Source of the DNA: a bacterium
GTDB taxonomy: Bacteria; Fidelibacterota; Marinisomatia; Marinisomatales; JAHJCW01
DNA length: 64,000 bases
Reading direction: 5' to 3'
Assembly (NCBI GenBank): GCA_028282845.1
Contig: JANQGY010000007.1
Location: 1-64,000 of the forward strand
Every line of letters begins with the position of its first letter. Positions within the stretch are counted from its first letter, which is position 1. The position numbers and the translations under genes were made by a program. The notes below the pieces were generated by a model. The model was not told where the DNA came from and made no database searches. It saw only the letters and a list, made by a program, of their open reading frames with translations. Below are positions 45,120 through 53,836 of this stretch, piece by piece.

Positions 45120-46045
45120 TAAATCAAATGGATTTAGGGCAATTAAAAAAAATGATAGAAGGCAAGGTGCTTGATAACGAGTTGATGTCAAAACATACGT
45201 CGTATGGAATCGGTGGTCCAGCGCTTGCTTTCGTAGAGCCTAAATCCATTAAAGACCTGCAAATGATAAAATCCTTTGCTCTGCGAAATGAAGTTAAAAT
45301 TTATTGTATCGGAAGCGGATCAAACCTGCTTGTTTCCGATGCAGGCATAAACGGACTGGTGATAAATCTTGAGAAATATTTTAAGAAAATTTTATTTAAT
45401 AACAATAAATGTTACGCCGAAACCGGTGTGAAATTATCAAAGTTAGTTAAAGAAAGTATTAAACACGGTTTAGGCGGAATGGAAACGATGATCGGTATTC
45501 CCGGAACTTTAGGCGGAGCTTTGGTAATGAATGCCGGTGCTTTCAATCAGGAAATTTCAAGATATCTTACTGCAGTCGAAATTTTTAATGGAAAAGATAC
45601 AGTTGAAAGAATTTCATCGAATGACATCAATTTCGGATATCGCACATCGTCGTTTAAATCAACCGATATTATTATCGGTGCTGAATTTGTACTAAATCCG
45701 ATGGATGCAGAGGAAATAGAAAAAAATCGTGATATTGCAAACAATAGAAGGAAGAGTACTCAGCCATTGAAATTCAGATCGGCCGGCAGTGTATTTAAAA
45801 ATCCGAAACAGGGACAACCGGCCGGTTACCTAATAGACAAAGCGGGATTAAAAGGAAAATCAATCGGGGGCGCTAAAGTATCTGAAATTCATGCCAATTT
45901 TATAGTTAATGATGCCGACGCAACGGCTGGGGATATGGTAAAGTTAATAGAATACATTCGAAAAACGATTATGGAGAAACATTCCATATTTCTTGAATTA
46001 GAGATTAAAACATTGGGATTCGCGGAAGGAACCTTTGATGCGTAG
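45116..46045 (+). CDS. murB: UDP-N-acetylenolpyruvoylglucosamine reductase MurB
   Basis: This 309-residue FAD enzyme reduces UDP-GlcNAc enolpyruvate to UDP-MurNAc. HTSYGIGGPALAFVEP, the FAD loop IGSGSNLLVSDAG, GMETMIGIPGTLGGALVMNA, FGYRTSSFK and SAGSVFKNP are visible. The short tail end and lack of a long insert suit type II MurB. It overlaps ftsQ by 8 bases. Confidence 0.96.
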   Translation: MINQMDLGQLKKMIEGKVLDNELMSKHTSYGIGGPALAFVEPKSIKDLQMIKSFALRNEVKIYCIGSGSNLLVSDAGINGLVINLEKYFKKILFNNNKCYAETGVKLSKLVKESIKHGLGGMETMIGIPGTLGGALVMNAGAFNQEISRYLTAVEIFNGKDTVERISSNDINFGYRTSSFKSTDIIIGAEFVLNPMDAEEIEKNRDIANNRRKSTQPLKFRSAGSVFKNPKQGQPAGYLIDKAGLKGKSIGGAKVSEIHANFIVNDADATAGDMVKLIEYIRKTIMEKHSIFLELEIKTLGFAEGTFDA

Positions 46046-46799
46046 ATTTTTTACAAAGATAGCAACCGCTTTAAAACTTATTGTTCTATTCGCAATTATT
46101 GGTTTAGTAATTGCCGGCAGTTTGGCATGGTCAATATATAACGAATCGTTTGCCAATCCCAATTTCATATTCAGCGGCAATTCAATTATTGATGACGCCG
46201 AATATCAAATATATTTATCAAAAATTACCGCGACTAATTTGCTCGACGATGATTTTACCGAATTAGCCGATAAAATTGAAAGCCATCCTTACGTTGCCGG
46301 TGTAAGAGTTAGTAAACACTTCCCAAACAATGTTTTAGTCGAAATATCGGAACGCTATCCGGTTGCCTTGATCAATAGCAATCCTTTGTTGCTTGTTGAC
46401 AATATCAGTACGGTTCTTCCATTTCGGAGTAATTCATTTGATTTTCAAATTCCTATCATTTCAAATTTTGATATTGACTCCAAAGCAATGCCTTTAGGAG
46501 AACAAACTGACTTACCAAACATTGTGGAAGCAGTTGCATTTCTAAATCGCCTAAAGATTGAATATCCTCAATTATATGACAATTTATCAGAGTTTCGTAT
46601 TAACGATCACGCTGAATATGAGCTAATTCTTGACGATGAACCGACAAAAATTGTAATCGGTAACTCCATGGCTTGGTCAAAAATCTTGATCCTACAGGAA
46701 TTTGAAAGAAATATACGCAGTCACAAAAATTTATCGGATTATGTTTATTTAGATTTGCGCTATAATAACCAAGTAATCACCAAGGAACGACGGGTATGA
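46038..46799 (+). CDS. ftsQ: Cell division protein FtsQ/DivIB
   Basis: This 253-residue bitopic protein has a short cytoplasmic end, a membrane helix (about residues 9-30, LKLIVLFAIIGLVIAGSLAW) and a POTRA-type domain (SKITATNLLDDDFTELADKI; VRVSKHFPNNVLVEISERYP). It links FtsB/FtsL to the divisome. ATG at 46038 follows a TTG one codon upstream. Position between murB and ftsA supports the call, since the family diverges strongly. Confidence 0.9.
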   Translation: MRRFFTKIATALKLIVLFAIIGLVIAGSLAWSIYNESFANPNFIFSGNSIIDDAEYQIYLSKITATNLLDDDFTELADKIESHPYVAGVRVSKHFPNNVLVEISERYPVALINSNPLLLVDNISTVLPFRSNSFDFQIPIISNFDIDSKAMPLGEQTDLPNIVEAVAFLNRLKIEYPQLYDNLSEFRINDHAEYELILDDEPTKIVIGNSMAWSKILILQEFERNIRSHKNLSDYVYLDLRYNNQVITKERRV

Positions 46800-48064
46800 A
46801 GAAGAACGCGCGACCGAAAAAAACAAATATATTTACAGGAATTGATATTGGATCGGCAAACATCCGTTGTGCAATCCTGACATACGACCAAACCGAAGAC
46901 AAAAATACATTACTTGGTATCGGTTCAACGTCCTCAACCGGTATCAGAAGCGGTAACATTGTCAGTCGTGACAAACTAATTGAAGATATTGAAAAAGCCT
47001 TAACCGAAGCTGAAAAGATGGCAAATTTGAAAGTGGAAACAGTTTGGCTGTCAGTTTCAGGAGAGCATATTAGAGGCATAAATACGCAGGGTGCAATTGC
47101 CATTGACGGACACAAAGATGACAATGAAACTACCAATAAAATTGATGAAAACGATGTTCGCAAAGTATTAGAGATGGCTAAAGCAATTTCTTTTCCTGCC
47201 GACCGTGAAATACTACATATTCTTCCTCAGGAATATGTTGTTGACGTTATGGAAAAGATCAAGGAGCCAATCGGTATTTCAGGTCGAAGGCTTGAGGCTC
47301 GCGTGCATCTTGTTACCGTTACTTCCTCAGCGGCAACCAATCTTGTCAATTGTGCCGAAGACCTCGGTTTGACCGTAGCAGGGCTTGTATTTGAAGGTCT
47401 TGCCTCCGGTGCGGCTACATTAGATGATGATGAAAAGGAAATGGGCGTTGTTTCTGTCAATATCGGTTCCCGAACAACCGATGTAACAATTTATTTTGAA
47501 GGTGGTGTTCATCATACCGGAGTTATCCCGATTGGCGCCGATAGCATTACCAATGATATTGCCGTGATGCTGAATGTCTCCCGCAATGAAGCTGAACGCA
47601 TAAAACTAAAATACGGTTCGGCGAAAGCATCGCTGGCATCAGCGGAATTATTGATTGATATAAATAATGATGGAAACAATAAACCGCTTCAGGTTTCTGA
47701 AAATGAATTATCCCAATATATCGAAGCACGGATGATAGAAATTTTACAATTAGTTGGCCGAGAATTATCGCGGACCGAAATTTATACCAAACTCGCCTAC
47801 GGTTTAGTAATTACCGGAGGCGGGGCACTTCTACCGAATATCGCCTTATTAGGCGAAGAAATTTTAGGAATGAGAGTTAGGATCGGGGCTCCGAGGGGAG
47901 TATCGAGTTCAATTGATATCAGTAACAGCCCCCAACTCTCATCCGCTATTGGTTTGGCACTGTGGCCAAATAACTCTGAAGACATCTTGTTTGATGAGAA
48001 GCCACATTTTACAATTAAAGATTTAGTAGGGAAAATATCCGGCTGGTTCAGAGGATTTTTCTAA
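46796..48064 (+). CDS. ftsA: Cell division protein FtsA
   Basis: This 422-residue actin-fold ATPase tethers FtsZ to the membrane. FTGIDIGSANIRCAIL is phosphate loop 1, SVNIGSRTTDVTIY phosphate loop 2, LVITGGGALLPNI the adenosine motif. The C terminus (LVGKISGWFRGFF) is the amphipathic membrane-targeting helix. It overlaps ftsQ by 4 bases and precedes ftsZ. Confidence 0.97.
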   Translation: MKKNARPKKTNIFTGIDIGSANIRCAILTYDQTEDKNTLLGIGSTSSTGIRSGNIVSRDKLIEDIEKALTEAEKMANLKVETVWLSVSGEHIRGINTQGAIAIDGHKDDNETTNKIDENDVRKVLEMAKAISFPADREILHILPQEYVVDVMEKIKEPIGISGRRLEARVHLVTVTSSAATNLVNCAEDLGLTVAGLVFEGLASGAATLDDDEKEMGVVSVNIGSRTTDVTIYFEGGVHHTGVIPIGADSITNDIAVMLNVSRNEAERIKLKYGSAKASLASAELLIDINNDGNNKPLQVSENELSQYIEARMIEILQLVGRELSRTEIYTKLAYGLVITGGGALLPNIALLGEEILGMRVRIGAPRGVSSSIDISNSPQLSSAIGLALWPNNSEDILFDEKPHFTIKDLVGKISGWFRGFF

Positions 48065-48096
48065 AAGAATTTGGTAAATAAAAAAAGGAGTAAGTG

Positions 48097-49287
48097 ATGT
48101 TATTTGAATTTGACTCAGCTTTTGAACAGAAAGCGGATCTTAAAGTCGTTGGTGTTGGTGGTGCTGGTGGAAATGCGGTCAACCGTATGATAAACTCAGG
48201 CATGGAAGGCGTTGATTTCTGTGTTATTAACACGGATGCACAAGATTTAGAAAAGAGCCTTGCCGAGAAGAAAATTCAGATCGGCAAAAGTCTGACCAAG
48301 GGGCTTGGTGCCGGTGCTAAAGCCGAGCTCGGCCGGCAGGCAATATCAGATGATCAGGAAGCTGTCCAATCGCTTCTATCGGGAGCCGATATGGCGTTTG
48401 TAACAGCCGGTATGGGTGGCGGAACCGGCACGGGAGCTGCACCCAAGGTAGCTCAAATCTCAAAAGAAATGGGCATTCTCACTGTTGGAATCGTAACGTT
48501 GCCCTTTGCTTTTGAAGGACCAAAAAGAATGGCAAGAGCTTTAACCGGTGTAACCGAGTTGCGCAAAATTTGCGATACACTGATCGTCATTCCCAATCAA
48601 AAATTGAAATCCATTGTTGAAAAGGACACATCATTAACCAGAGCTTTTGAAATTGCCGACTCTATTCTTCATCAGGCAGCGCGCGGTATTTCCGATCTCA
48701 TCAATGTACAGGGTATGATAAACCTTGATTTTGCCGATGTTGAAACTATAATGAGCAATATGGGCGAAGCAATTTTGGGTACCGGTAGCGCCCGCGGCGA
48801 TGAAAAAGCGGTTCTTGCGGCTCAGCAGGCAATCTCAAGTCCGTTATTGGATAATGCCAGTATAGCCGGCGCTCAAGGCGTATTGGTAAATATCACCGGT
48901 GGTAAAAATATGACATTATTTGAAGTAGATGAAGCCGCTTCAATCATTTTTGAAGAAGCCGGACAGGATGCCAATCTGATATTCGGCGCTGTGATTGATC
49001 CGAGCATGGAAGAAGAAATGCAGGTCACAGTCATCGCAACCGGATTCAGTTCACGCCGACCGGTAGAAGAATCTATTCAGGAAAGACACGTTCCAACTCA
49101 CGTACCATTCAGAGAACAGACGCGCATTTTGACGGAACAAAAGAATGTTCCATTGCACGAACAAAATGGCGATGATGTAATTGAACAACCTGAAGATCCA
49201 ACTCCAAAATTCACGTTTGATGATGGGAAAATTGGCATAAAAGACGATACTTACGATGTTCCAGCATTTCTTCGGCGTAATAGTTAA
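48097..49287 (+). CDS. ftsZ: Cell division protein FtsZ
   Basis: This 396-residue tubulin-like GTPase forms the Z ring. GVGGAGGNAVNRMI, the tubulin signature MGGGTGTGAAPKVAQ, and the T7 loop region NLDFADVETIM are clear. A variable linker (about 320-380) leads to the conserved tail DDTYDVPAFLRR that binds FtsA. AAGGAG at 48085-48090 sits 6 bases before ATG 48097, which decides this start over GTG 48094. A strong terminator follows. Confidence 0.98.
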   Translation: MLFEFDSAFEQKADLKVVGVGGAGGNAVNRMINSGMEGVDFCVINTDAQDLEKSLAEKKIQIGKSLTKGLGAGAKAELGRQAISDDQEAVQSLLSGADMAFVTAGMGGGTGTGAAPKVAQISKEMGILTVGIVTLPFAFEGPKRMARALTGVTELRKICDTLIVIPNQKLKSIVEKDTSLTRAFEIADSILHQAARGISDLINVQGMINLDFADVETIMSNMGEAILGTGSARGDEKAVLAAQQAISSPLLDNASIAGAQGVLVNITGGKNMTLFEVDEAASIIFEEAGQDANLIFGAVIDPSMEEEMQVTVIATGFSSRRPVEESIQERHVPTHVPFREQTRILTEQKNVPLHEQNGDDVIEQPEDPTPKFTFDDGKIGIKDDTYDVPAFLRRNS

Positions 49288-49322
49288 GTAACTCCTCCTT
49301 TTTTTATTATTAACGCCGATGC

Positions 49323-49357
49323 AAAAAAGCCCCCGTTTGCGGTTACGGGGGCTTTTT
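49323..49357 (+). terminator. Terminator of the dcw cluster
   Basis: AAAAAGCCCCCG and CGGGGGCTTTTT form a perfect 12-bp stem with a 10-base loop and a T-run, 35 bases after the ftsZ stop. It is the strongest terminator in the window. Confidence 0.92.
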
Positions 49358-49440
49358 CTTAATATTTAATCCTTAAAATTTTTTAAAGATTTTATTGCAC
49401 ATATACACTAAATTTGTCTGCAATAATTAGGGAGTGTTAG

Positions 49441-50109
49441 ATGAATAAATGTGTATCCATTGTGCTACTTTTAATGGTATTTGTCTCCTGTACTTCTGAG
49501 AATTCAACCGGTTATAATGACTCATCAACATTGGCAAAACCTGCCGACTATGAAGATATATTTAGTACTAACTCAGATGACAATAATCCTGCGAACAATT
49601 TCACCAAATCAATTGAAAAATTGGTAAATAAGTTATTAAAAATATATGATGGTGATAAAACTGCCGAGCATATATGCTTCATCGGATTACTTGGATTAAA
49701 CATGGGCGGTGGAACCTGGATATCAGGACCAAGCGAATCACAAATTCAAGATTCTGAAAATTTTAGAGATAATTATTTGTTAAAATCCGAAAAAGGTAAC
49801 ACATACAATAATTGTTACATACTATTAAGCAATTACGCATACGATAATAATCTTGTTCTAAAGTATCCTCTAAAGCATTTATCCTTGTTTAACTTTGGAT
49901 ATGAGATTTCACAAAATTTACAGTATGCACAAAATGAACAAACTGTATTGATTAATTATTCTGATTATATCGAATTCAAGCAAATGATTAATCTATATAG
50001 AAGTACTGATAATCATGAAGAGATTGATCCTATCCTGGATTACTTAGAATCAGACTTAGATAGGTACTATAATAAACCAACCTCTGAAATAGCACAAGAA
50101 TTTAACTAA
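49441..50109 (+). CDS. Hypothetical lipoprotein
   Basis: This 222-residue protein has a lipoprotein signal ending VFVSC (Cys17). A Ser/Asn/Asp-rich spacer follows, then a helical region. Segments like HICFIGLLGLNMGGGTWISG and YLLKSEKGNTYNN give no family. The ATG has a weak GGGAGTG nearby. The beta-barrel gene starts 10 bases downstream, so the two probably act together at the outer membrane. Confidence 0.7.
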   Translation: MNKCVSIVLLLMVFVSCTSENSTGYNDSSTLAKPADYEDIFSTNSDDNNPANNFTKSIEKLVNKLLKIYDGDKTAEHICFIGLLGLNMGGGTWISGPSESQIQDSENFRDNYLLKSEKGNTYNNCYILLSNYAYDNNLVLKYPLKHLSLFNFGYEISQNLQYAQNEQTVLINYSDYIEFKQMINLYRSTDNHEEIDPILDYLESDLDRYYNKPTSEIAQEFN

Positions 50110-50119
50110 GGAGTAAGCA

Positions 50120-50782
50120 ATGAAAAAATGTATGATACTTTTAATTGCCATATCACTTTCAATAAGTTTTACATTTGGTCAGGAAACCGAATTCAATATG
50201 CCTCAAAAAGGCAACAAAGCAATGTTATTTGAGTTTAGCGGATTAGGCTTTTTAGGAGCACTTGAATATAAGGGTGGCTTGGGCTACAAAATGTTTTTGA
50301 GCGACAATATGGGATTGAGAACAGCTCTATTATTGAACTATAACAGGGATAATATTCCATTCGATGGCGAGGGTGGTGAAGATGGCTACGACCAAACATT
50401 TGGTATCGGTGCTGAAATTGCTTTAGAGTTTCATAAAAATTTCGGAAAAGTAAGCCCATATACCGGAATTGGCGGACAATTCTTTAGAACAACTACCGAA
50501 ATTGCTAACCCCGTACCGGATGGTGTTGAACAACCAACCTTGAAAAATCAAATTGGTAGTGATGCAGGGATGTTAACAGGTGGTTATTTTATTATGGGAA
50601 TGGAATATTTCATCAATAAAAATATCAGTCTCGCAGGGGAATATCGCTTCGGTGTTGAATATGTATCTGCTTTGACTGAAAAATATGACAGCGGAACCAC
50701 TACGATAGAAACTGAGGGTGGTAGCTCGTTAAGAGCTGGAATTGTATCTTCGGGACTTTTCACACTTGCAATTTATAGATAG
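50120..50782 (+). CDS. Outer-membrane beta-barrel protein
   Basis: This 220-residue protein has a signal peptide (KKCMILLIAISLSISFTFGQ). The mature chain has alternating hydrophobic strands with Gly and aromatic residues (LGFLGALEYKGGLGYKM; YTGIGGQFFRTT; SLAGEYRFGVEYVS) and ends in AIYR. The size fits an 8-strand OmpX/OmpW-type barrel. A good AAGGAG precedes the ATG, and a two-way terminator follows. Confidence 0.8.
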   Translation: MKKCMILLIAISLSISFTFGQETEFNMPQKGNKAMLFEFSGLGFLGALEYKGGLGYKMFLSDNMGLRTALLLNYNRDNIPFDGEGGEDGYDQTFGIGAEIALEFHKNFGKVSPYTGIGGQFFRTTTEIANPVPDGVEQPTLKNQIGSDAGMLTGGYFIMGMEYFINKNISLAGEYRFGVEYVSALTEKYDSGTTTIETEGGSSLRAGIVSSGLFTLAIYR

Positions 50783-50803
50783 ATCAATCGTAATTATATG
50801 ATC

Positions 50804-50833
50804 AAAAGCCCCGGGTTACTGGGGCTTTTTTTT
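50804..50833. terminator. Rho-independent terminator
   Basis: AAAAGCCCC (50804-50812) and GGGGCTTTT (50821-50829) enclose the loop GGGTTACT, and the T-run continues to 50833. A-rich sequence on the left also makes it work for the convergent hydrolase gene. Confidence 0.88.
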
Positions 50834-50856
50834 ATCTTAATTGACAGTAAAATGTT

Positions 50857-52422
50857 TTACTCTATTCTCCTTAAATCCAAATCCTGAAAATCATAGCTGA
50901 AATCAATATTTGGTGAAATTCCTTTCATTTTGAAATTTTGTGCTTTGCCTTCCTCATCCAAGCTGAAAATGGCGAAAGCATCAGCCATTAACTCTCTCCG
51001 CTCCCATTTGATCGCAAAGGCATTGGCTTTGTAATAATACATCGGTCCGAATAGCTTGGGCGAACGCAAGGACTTGAACCACAGTTGCTCTTTATCAATA
51101 AATATCTCAACTTTGCCAAACCAATTATCTTCGTACAAACCTACATAATCCTCTAAAATAATTTGACTCTGATTAGCTTTGGCGACTGTTTCCCATATCT
51201 TAGCAACAACCGAATCCGCTTTGGCAGCACTTTTTTGTGATCTCTCCAAATAATGCGCGATCCAATCCTTATCCTTTACGCCAAGCTGTTTATCCACAAT
51301 TGTATTTATGACAGCTCTTGTGAGAAGTCTGCCATTCAATTCGGTATTGGTAAGCACCACTATTCCGAACTCAAGGTCAGGAATTAATACGGTTCGCGAG
51401 AGCATTCCCGCTACATATCCGCCATGTGATACATACATATTCCCCTTTACGTCCGCTAAATTCCAACCTAAGCCATAACCGGCAAAATGGGAGTTATAGC
51501 GCGCGGAAGTATCGGCATTATAAACTGTATGCAGTTTCCACATTTCGCGGTGATTCCTGTAGGTAAATAACGTATCTTGCAAACCATCGCCGTATTTGCC
51601 CTCATTCAGATGTACCAACATCCATTTGGATAGATCACTCACATTGGAGATTATCGAAGCGGCGGCGCCGTTAAAATTATCGGGATCATTCTTAAAATGC
51701 TCCACGATCTCAATTTTACCATCCGAGTACAAATGCGGTTCAGATACATTCGAAAAATCTTTGATTTCATGAAAATTACAATAGGAATTATTCATTTGCA
51801 GCGGTTCAAAAATGTGCTGCCTCACAAATCGCTCCCACGAAAGACCGCTCACCCGTTTGATGATCTCACCAGCCACCACATATAAAATATTATCATAATC
51901 GTATTTGGTTCTGAGCGGTGATTCCGGTTCAAAATATTGAAAATTTTTGAGTATATCAGCCATGGTGAAGTCAGCACCGGTGGGCCAAAATTGCAGGTCC
52001 CCTGCCCCAAGTCCAAGTCCGCTACGGTGAGTTACCAAATCCTTTATGATGAAATTTTGGGTAACATAATCATTATACATCTTGAACTCGGGAATAATAT
52101 CCACCACCCTATCATTCCATGACAACTCTCCCCTATCCACTAAAATAGAGAGAGCTGCCGTTGTAAAAGCCTTGGTATTGGAGGCAATCGCAAAATTGGT
52201 ATGTTCATCAACTGCTTCGTTGGTTGCAATTGATTTTAATCCGTATCCCTTATTGCAAAACACCTCACCATCTTTTACAATTCCAACCGCACAACCCACA
52301 ACATTAAACGCATCCATTGCTTCGGCAACAAGTTTATCAATCTTCTTGGGTGAGATTTGTGAAAAGGAAATTGTTGTGATTAAAATTGGGAGAATGAAGA
52401 ATATTTTCACTGGTTTTGACAT
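50857..52422 (-). CDS. Serine beta-lactamase-like hydrolase (class C/D-Ala carboxypeptidase family)
   Basis: This 521-residue protein has a signal peptide (KIFFILPILITTISF). The SxxK nucleophile is Ser81-Lys84 (ASNTKAFTT), with the YxN-type motif YDYDN and a late HGGYVAGMLSR in place of KTG (the HxG variant). The last 120 residues form a DUF3471-like beta domain (YVGLYEDNWFGKVEIFIDKE). Such enzymes are peptidases, esterases or cell-wall carboxypeptidases; true beta-lactamase activity is not implied. It is transcribed alone. Confidence 0.88.
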   Translation of the reverse strand: MSKPVKIFFILPILITTISFSQISPKKIDKLVAEAMDAFNVVGCAVGIVKDGEVFCNKGYGLKSIATNEAVDEHTNFAIASNTKAFTTAALSILVDRGELSWNDRVVDIIPEFKMYNDYVTQNFIIKDLVTHRSGLGLGAGDLQFWPTGADFTMADILKNFQYFEPESPLRTKYDYDNILYVVAGEIIKRVSGLSWERFVRQHIFEPLQMNNSYCNFHEIKDFSNVSEPHLYSDGKIEIVEHFKNDPDNFNGAAASIISNVSDLSKWMLVHLNEGKYGDGLQDTLFTYRNHREMWKLHTVYNADTSARYNSHFAGYGLGWNLADVKGNMYVSHGGYVAGMLSRTVLIPDLEFGIVVLTNTELNGRLLTRAVINTIVDKQLGVKDKDWIAHYLERSQKSAAKADSVVAKIWETVAKANQSQIILEDYVGLYEDNWFGKVEIFIDKEQLWFKSLRSPKLFGPMYYYKANAFAIKWERRELMADAFAIFSLDEEGKAQNFKMKGISPNIDFSYDFQDLDLRRIE

Positions 52423-52765
52423 AAAACTATCCTAAATGATTATGGTTTTTATAAAAAAATTGACAACTATATGAGATAGAATTTAGGACGAATAAAAACT
52501 ATTATTTTAAAAAATAATCAGCAAAAATCCTTTTCGTAATTGCTGTGGCTTCTCCTTTGATTTTATTTTTGATTAGTATATGATTAGGATATAGTAAATT
52601 AGTTATTGTTTAAACTTTTGATAACGTATAATATTATCATTTTAAATTATTAGAAATTATTACAGCTTATTAAATTACAATCTATTAAAGAAACGTTTTT
52701 ATTAACTCATCGGTACAGGTACGAACAGTTTTTAATTTTTAAATCTTATTAACAAAAAAACATAT
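52423..52765. other. AT-rich gene-free interval
   Basis: These 343 bases separate the divergent hydrolase and the 52766 gene. There is no open frame worth reporting. TGATAACGTATAATATTATCA (about 52618-52638) is an imperfect palindrome that contains TATAAT, so it may be a -10 element with an operator. No -35 box at good spacing was clear. Confidence 0.4.
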
Positions 52766-52999
52766 ATGTCTGAAAATATCCAGAGAATGAGATTTTATGA
52801 TGTATTCCTTATAAATCCTGATGGCAGTTTGACTCCACAAAGAACGATTAGAATTGGTGGTGTTACGTTTGGACCAGGAGTCAGATTTGGACGAGGAGTG
52901 AAATTTAGTGGAATTGATTTTTTTGATTATCTTGGTCAAGATATAGCTGTTATTGATATAAATGGAATATTAGAAATTAAAGGTTTTTATAATCCTTAA
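52766..52999 (+). CDS. Small hypothetical protein
   Basis: This 77-residue protein has no signal peptide and an unusual run of Gly-Val-Arg-Phe repeats (RIGGVTFGPGVRFGRGVKFS) after a LINPDGSLTPQR segment. The pattern suggests a small beta-helix-like strand stack. I do not recognise the family. The next gene begins 1 base after its stop (TAAAATG), so they are a unit. Confidence 0.55.
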   Translation: MSENIQRMRFYDVFLINPDGSLTPQRTIRIGGVTFGPGVRFGRGVKFSGIDFFDYLGQDIAVIDINGILEIKGFYNP

Positions 53000-53000
53000 A

Positions 53001-53468
53001 ATGAATAAGAAACCTCCAAATACTAAAACTAAGAATACTGAAGAAAAAAAATATAAAAGTACTGAACCGGACATAAAAATTCCAGAATCATCTATTGAAA
53101 GAGATCAAGGTGACCTATACTTTGTCTCAAAAAAAGATCATGATAAACTAAAAGAAGAATTAGGTACGCAAAGAAAAATTCTGACCTGGACTCAAGCATT
53201 TATTATTGCGATTTTGATAACATGCTTTTTGACTTTTGTCGTATTAGTAGTAGATGCTTGGAGGTTTCACTCAAAAAATTATCAAGTATTGGTTAGTAAA
53301 ATTGAACAACTAGAACAGAATTATTCTGACAAAATTTATCAGCAATTAGTAACTCGAATACGATTTTTAGAAGAAAACTTACATTTAAGCTTTAATATAA
53401 ATTCTAGTCAGGCGACTACTGAATTAGATTCGTTCAATCGCACTTGTATAGACAGTACCAAACAATAA
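53001..53468 (+). CDS. Single-pass membrane protein with coiled coil
   Basis: This 155-residue protein has a polar Lys/Pro/Glu N terminus (KKPPNTKTKNTEEKK), a membrane helix (about residues 64-86: TWTQAFIIAILITCFLTFVV) and a C-terminal coiled coil (KIEQLEQNYSDKIYQQLV; RIRFLEENLHL). No family is recognised. Tight coupling to the 77-residue gene suggests they form a complex. A terminator follows at 53503. Confidence 0.55.
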   Translation: MNKKPPNTKTKNTEEKKYKSTEPDIKIPESSIERDQGDLYFVSKKDHDKLKEELGTQRKILTWTQAFIIAILITCFLTFVVLVVDAWRFHSKNYQVLVSKIEQLEQNYSDKIYQQLVTRIRFLEENLHLSFNINSSQATTELDSFNRTCIDSTKQ

Positions 53469-53502
53469 TTATTTTTAGCAATATCGCTTTTTCTTATTAT
53501 AA

Positions 53503-53532
53503 AAAAAGTCCTCAAATTCTTGAGGATTTTTC
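53503..53532 (+). terminator. Terminator of the 52766-53468 unit
   Basis: AAAA(AG)TCCTCAA pairs with TTGAGGA around ATTC and is followed by TTTTT. It is 35 bases past the stop of the coiled-coil gene. It resembles the hairpin at 53708. Confidence 0.75.
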
Positions 53533-53569
53533 TACAATTAAACATTATTGCGCCTATAACGTATAAAAA

Positions 53570-53626
53570 TTAAATCTTCCTGCCTTTGACATGAAGTTCA
53601 TTAACTACGCGGTGGATGCCCGTCAT
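53570..53626 (-). pseudogene. Remnant of a duplicated rpmB 3' end
   Basis: The minus strand reads MTGIHRVVNELHVKGRKI then stop, matching the last 18 residues of L28 ([18 protein letters not shown]) at 12 positions. It lies about 265 bases beyond the intact rpmB stop, in the same orientation. The flanking sequence is also duplicated. The remnant has no upstream L28 coding sequence. Confidence 0.85.
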
Positions 53627-53640
53627 ACGAAAATCTAATA

Positions 53641-53684
53641 TAAGTAGCCAAATAACATTAATATATTATACATTTGGCTACTTA
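53641..53684. repeat. Perfect 13-bp inverted repeat
   Basis: TAAGTAGCCAAAT (53641-53653) and ATTTGGCTACTTA (53672-53684) are exact complements with an 18-base AT loop. There is no T-run directly after it, so it is not a standard terminator. It sits between the rpmB remnant and the second terminator. Confidence 0.7.
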
Positions 53685-53707
53685 TAAAAATGATAAACTA
53701 CTTACAC

Positions 53708-53743
53708 AAAAAAGCCCTCCCTGATTAATCGAGGAGGGCTTTT
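53708..53743. terminator. Rho-independent terminator
   Basis: AAAAGCCCTCC (about 53710-53720) pairs with GGAGGGCTTTT (53733-53743). No intact gene ends here on the plus strand, so it fits a former gene end or the duplicated copy of the 53503 hairpin. Confidence 0.75.
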
Positions 53744-53780
53744 CTACAATTAAATATTAATACGCCCATGGCGTATAAAA

Positions 53781-53815
53781 GAAACCCTCAAGGTTTGATA
53801 AACTTTGAGGGTTTC
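53781..53815 (-). terminator. Terminator of rpmB
   Basis: GAAACCCTCAAGGTTT and AACTTTGAGGGTTTC form a long near-perfect stem around GATA, 22 bases past the rpmB stop. T-rich sequence follows on the minus side less clearly. Confidence 0.7.
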
Positions 53816-53836
53816 TACCTTTGAAATAAAAATATT

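Larger units (their letters stand above)
53469..53836. other. Interval of three hairpin terminators, a 39-bp direct repeat and an rpmB remnant
   Basis: The interval has no intact gene. It holds terminators at 53503-53532, 53708-53743 and 53781-53815, and two 39-base copies of a TTCTACAATTAAA...GTATAAAA segment at 53530-53568 and 53742-53780 (33 of 39 identical by hand). It also holds the rpmB remnant at 53570 and a perfect 13-bp inverted repeat at 53641-53684. The order terminator, 39-mer, rpmB 3' end occurs twice, which points to an old tandem duplication of about 210 bases. Confidence 0.8.

Noticed and set aside
50857-52422. Antibiotic-resistance beta-lactamase
   Set aside because: The SxxK and YxN motifs are shared with carboxypeptidases and esterases, and the extra DUF3471-like domain points to a peptide hydrolase.
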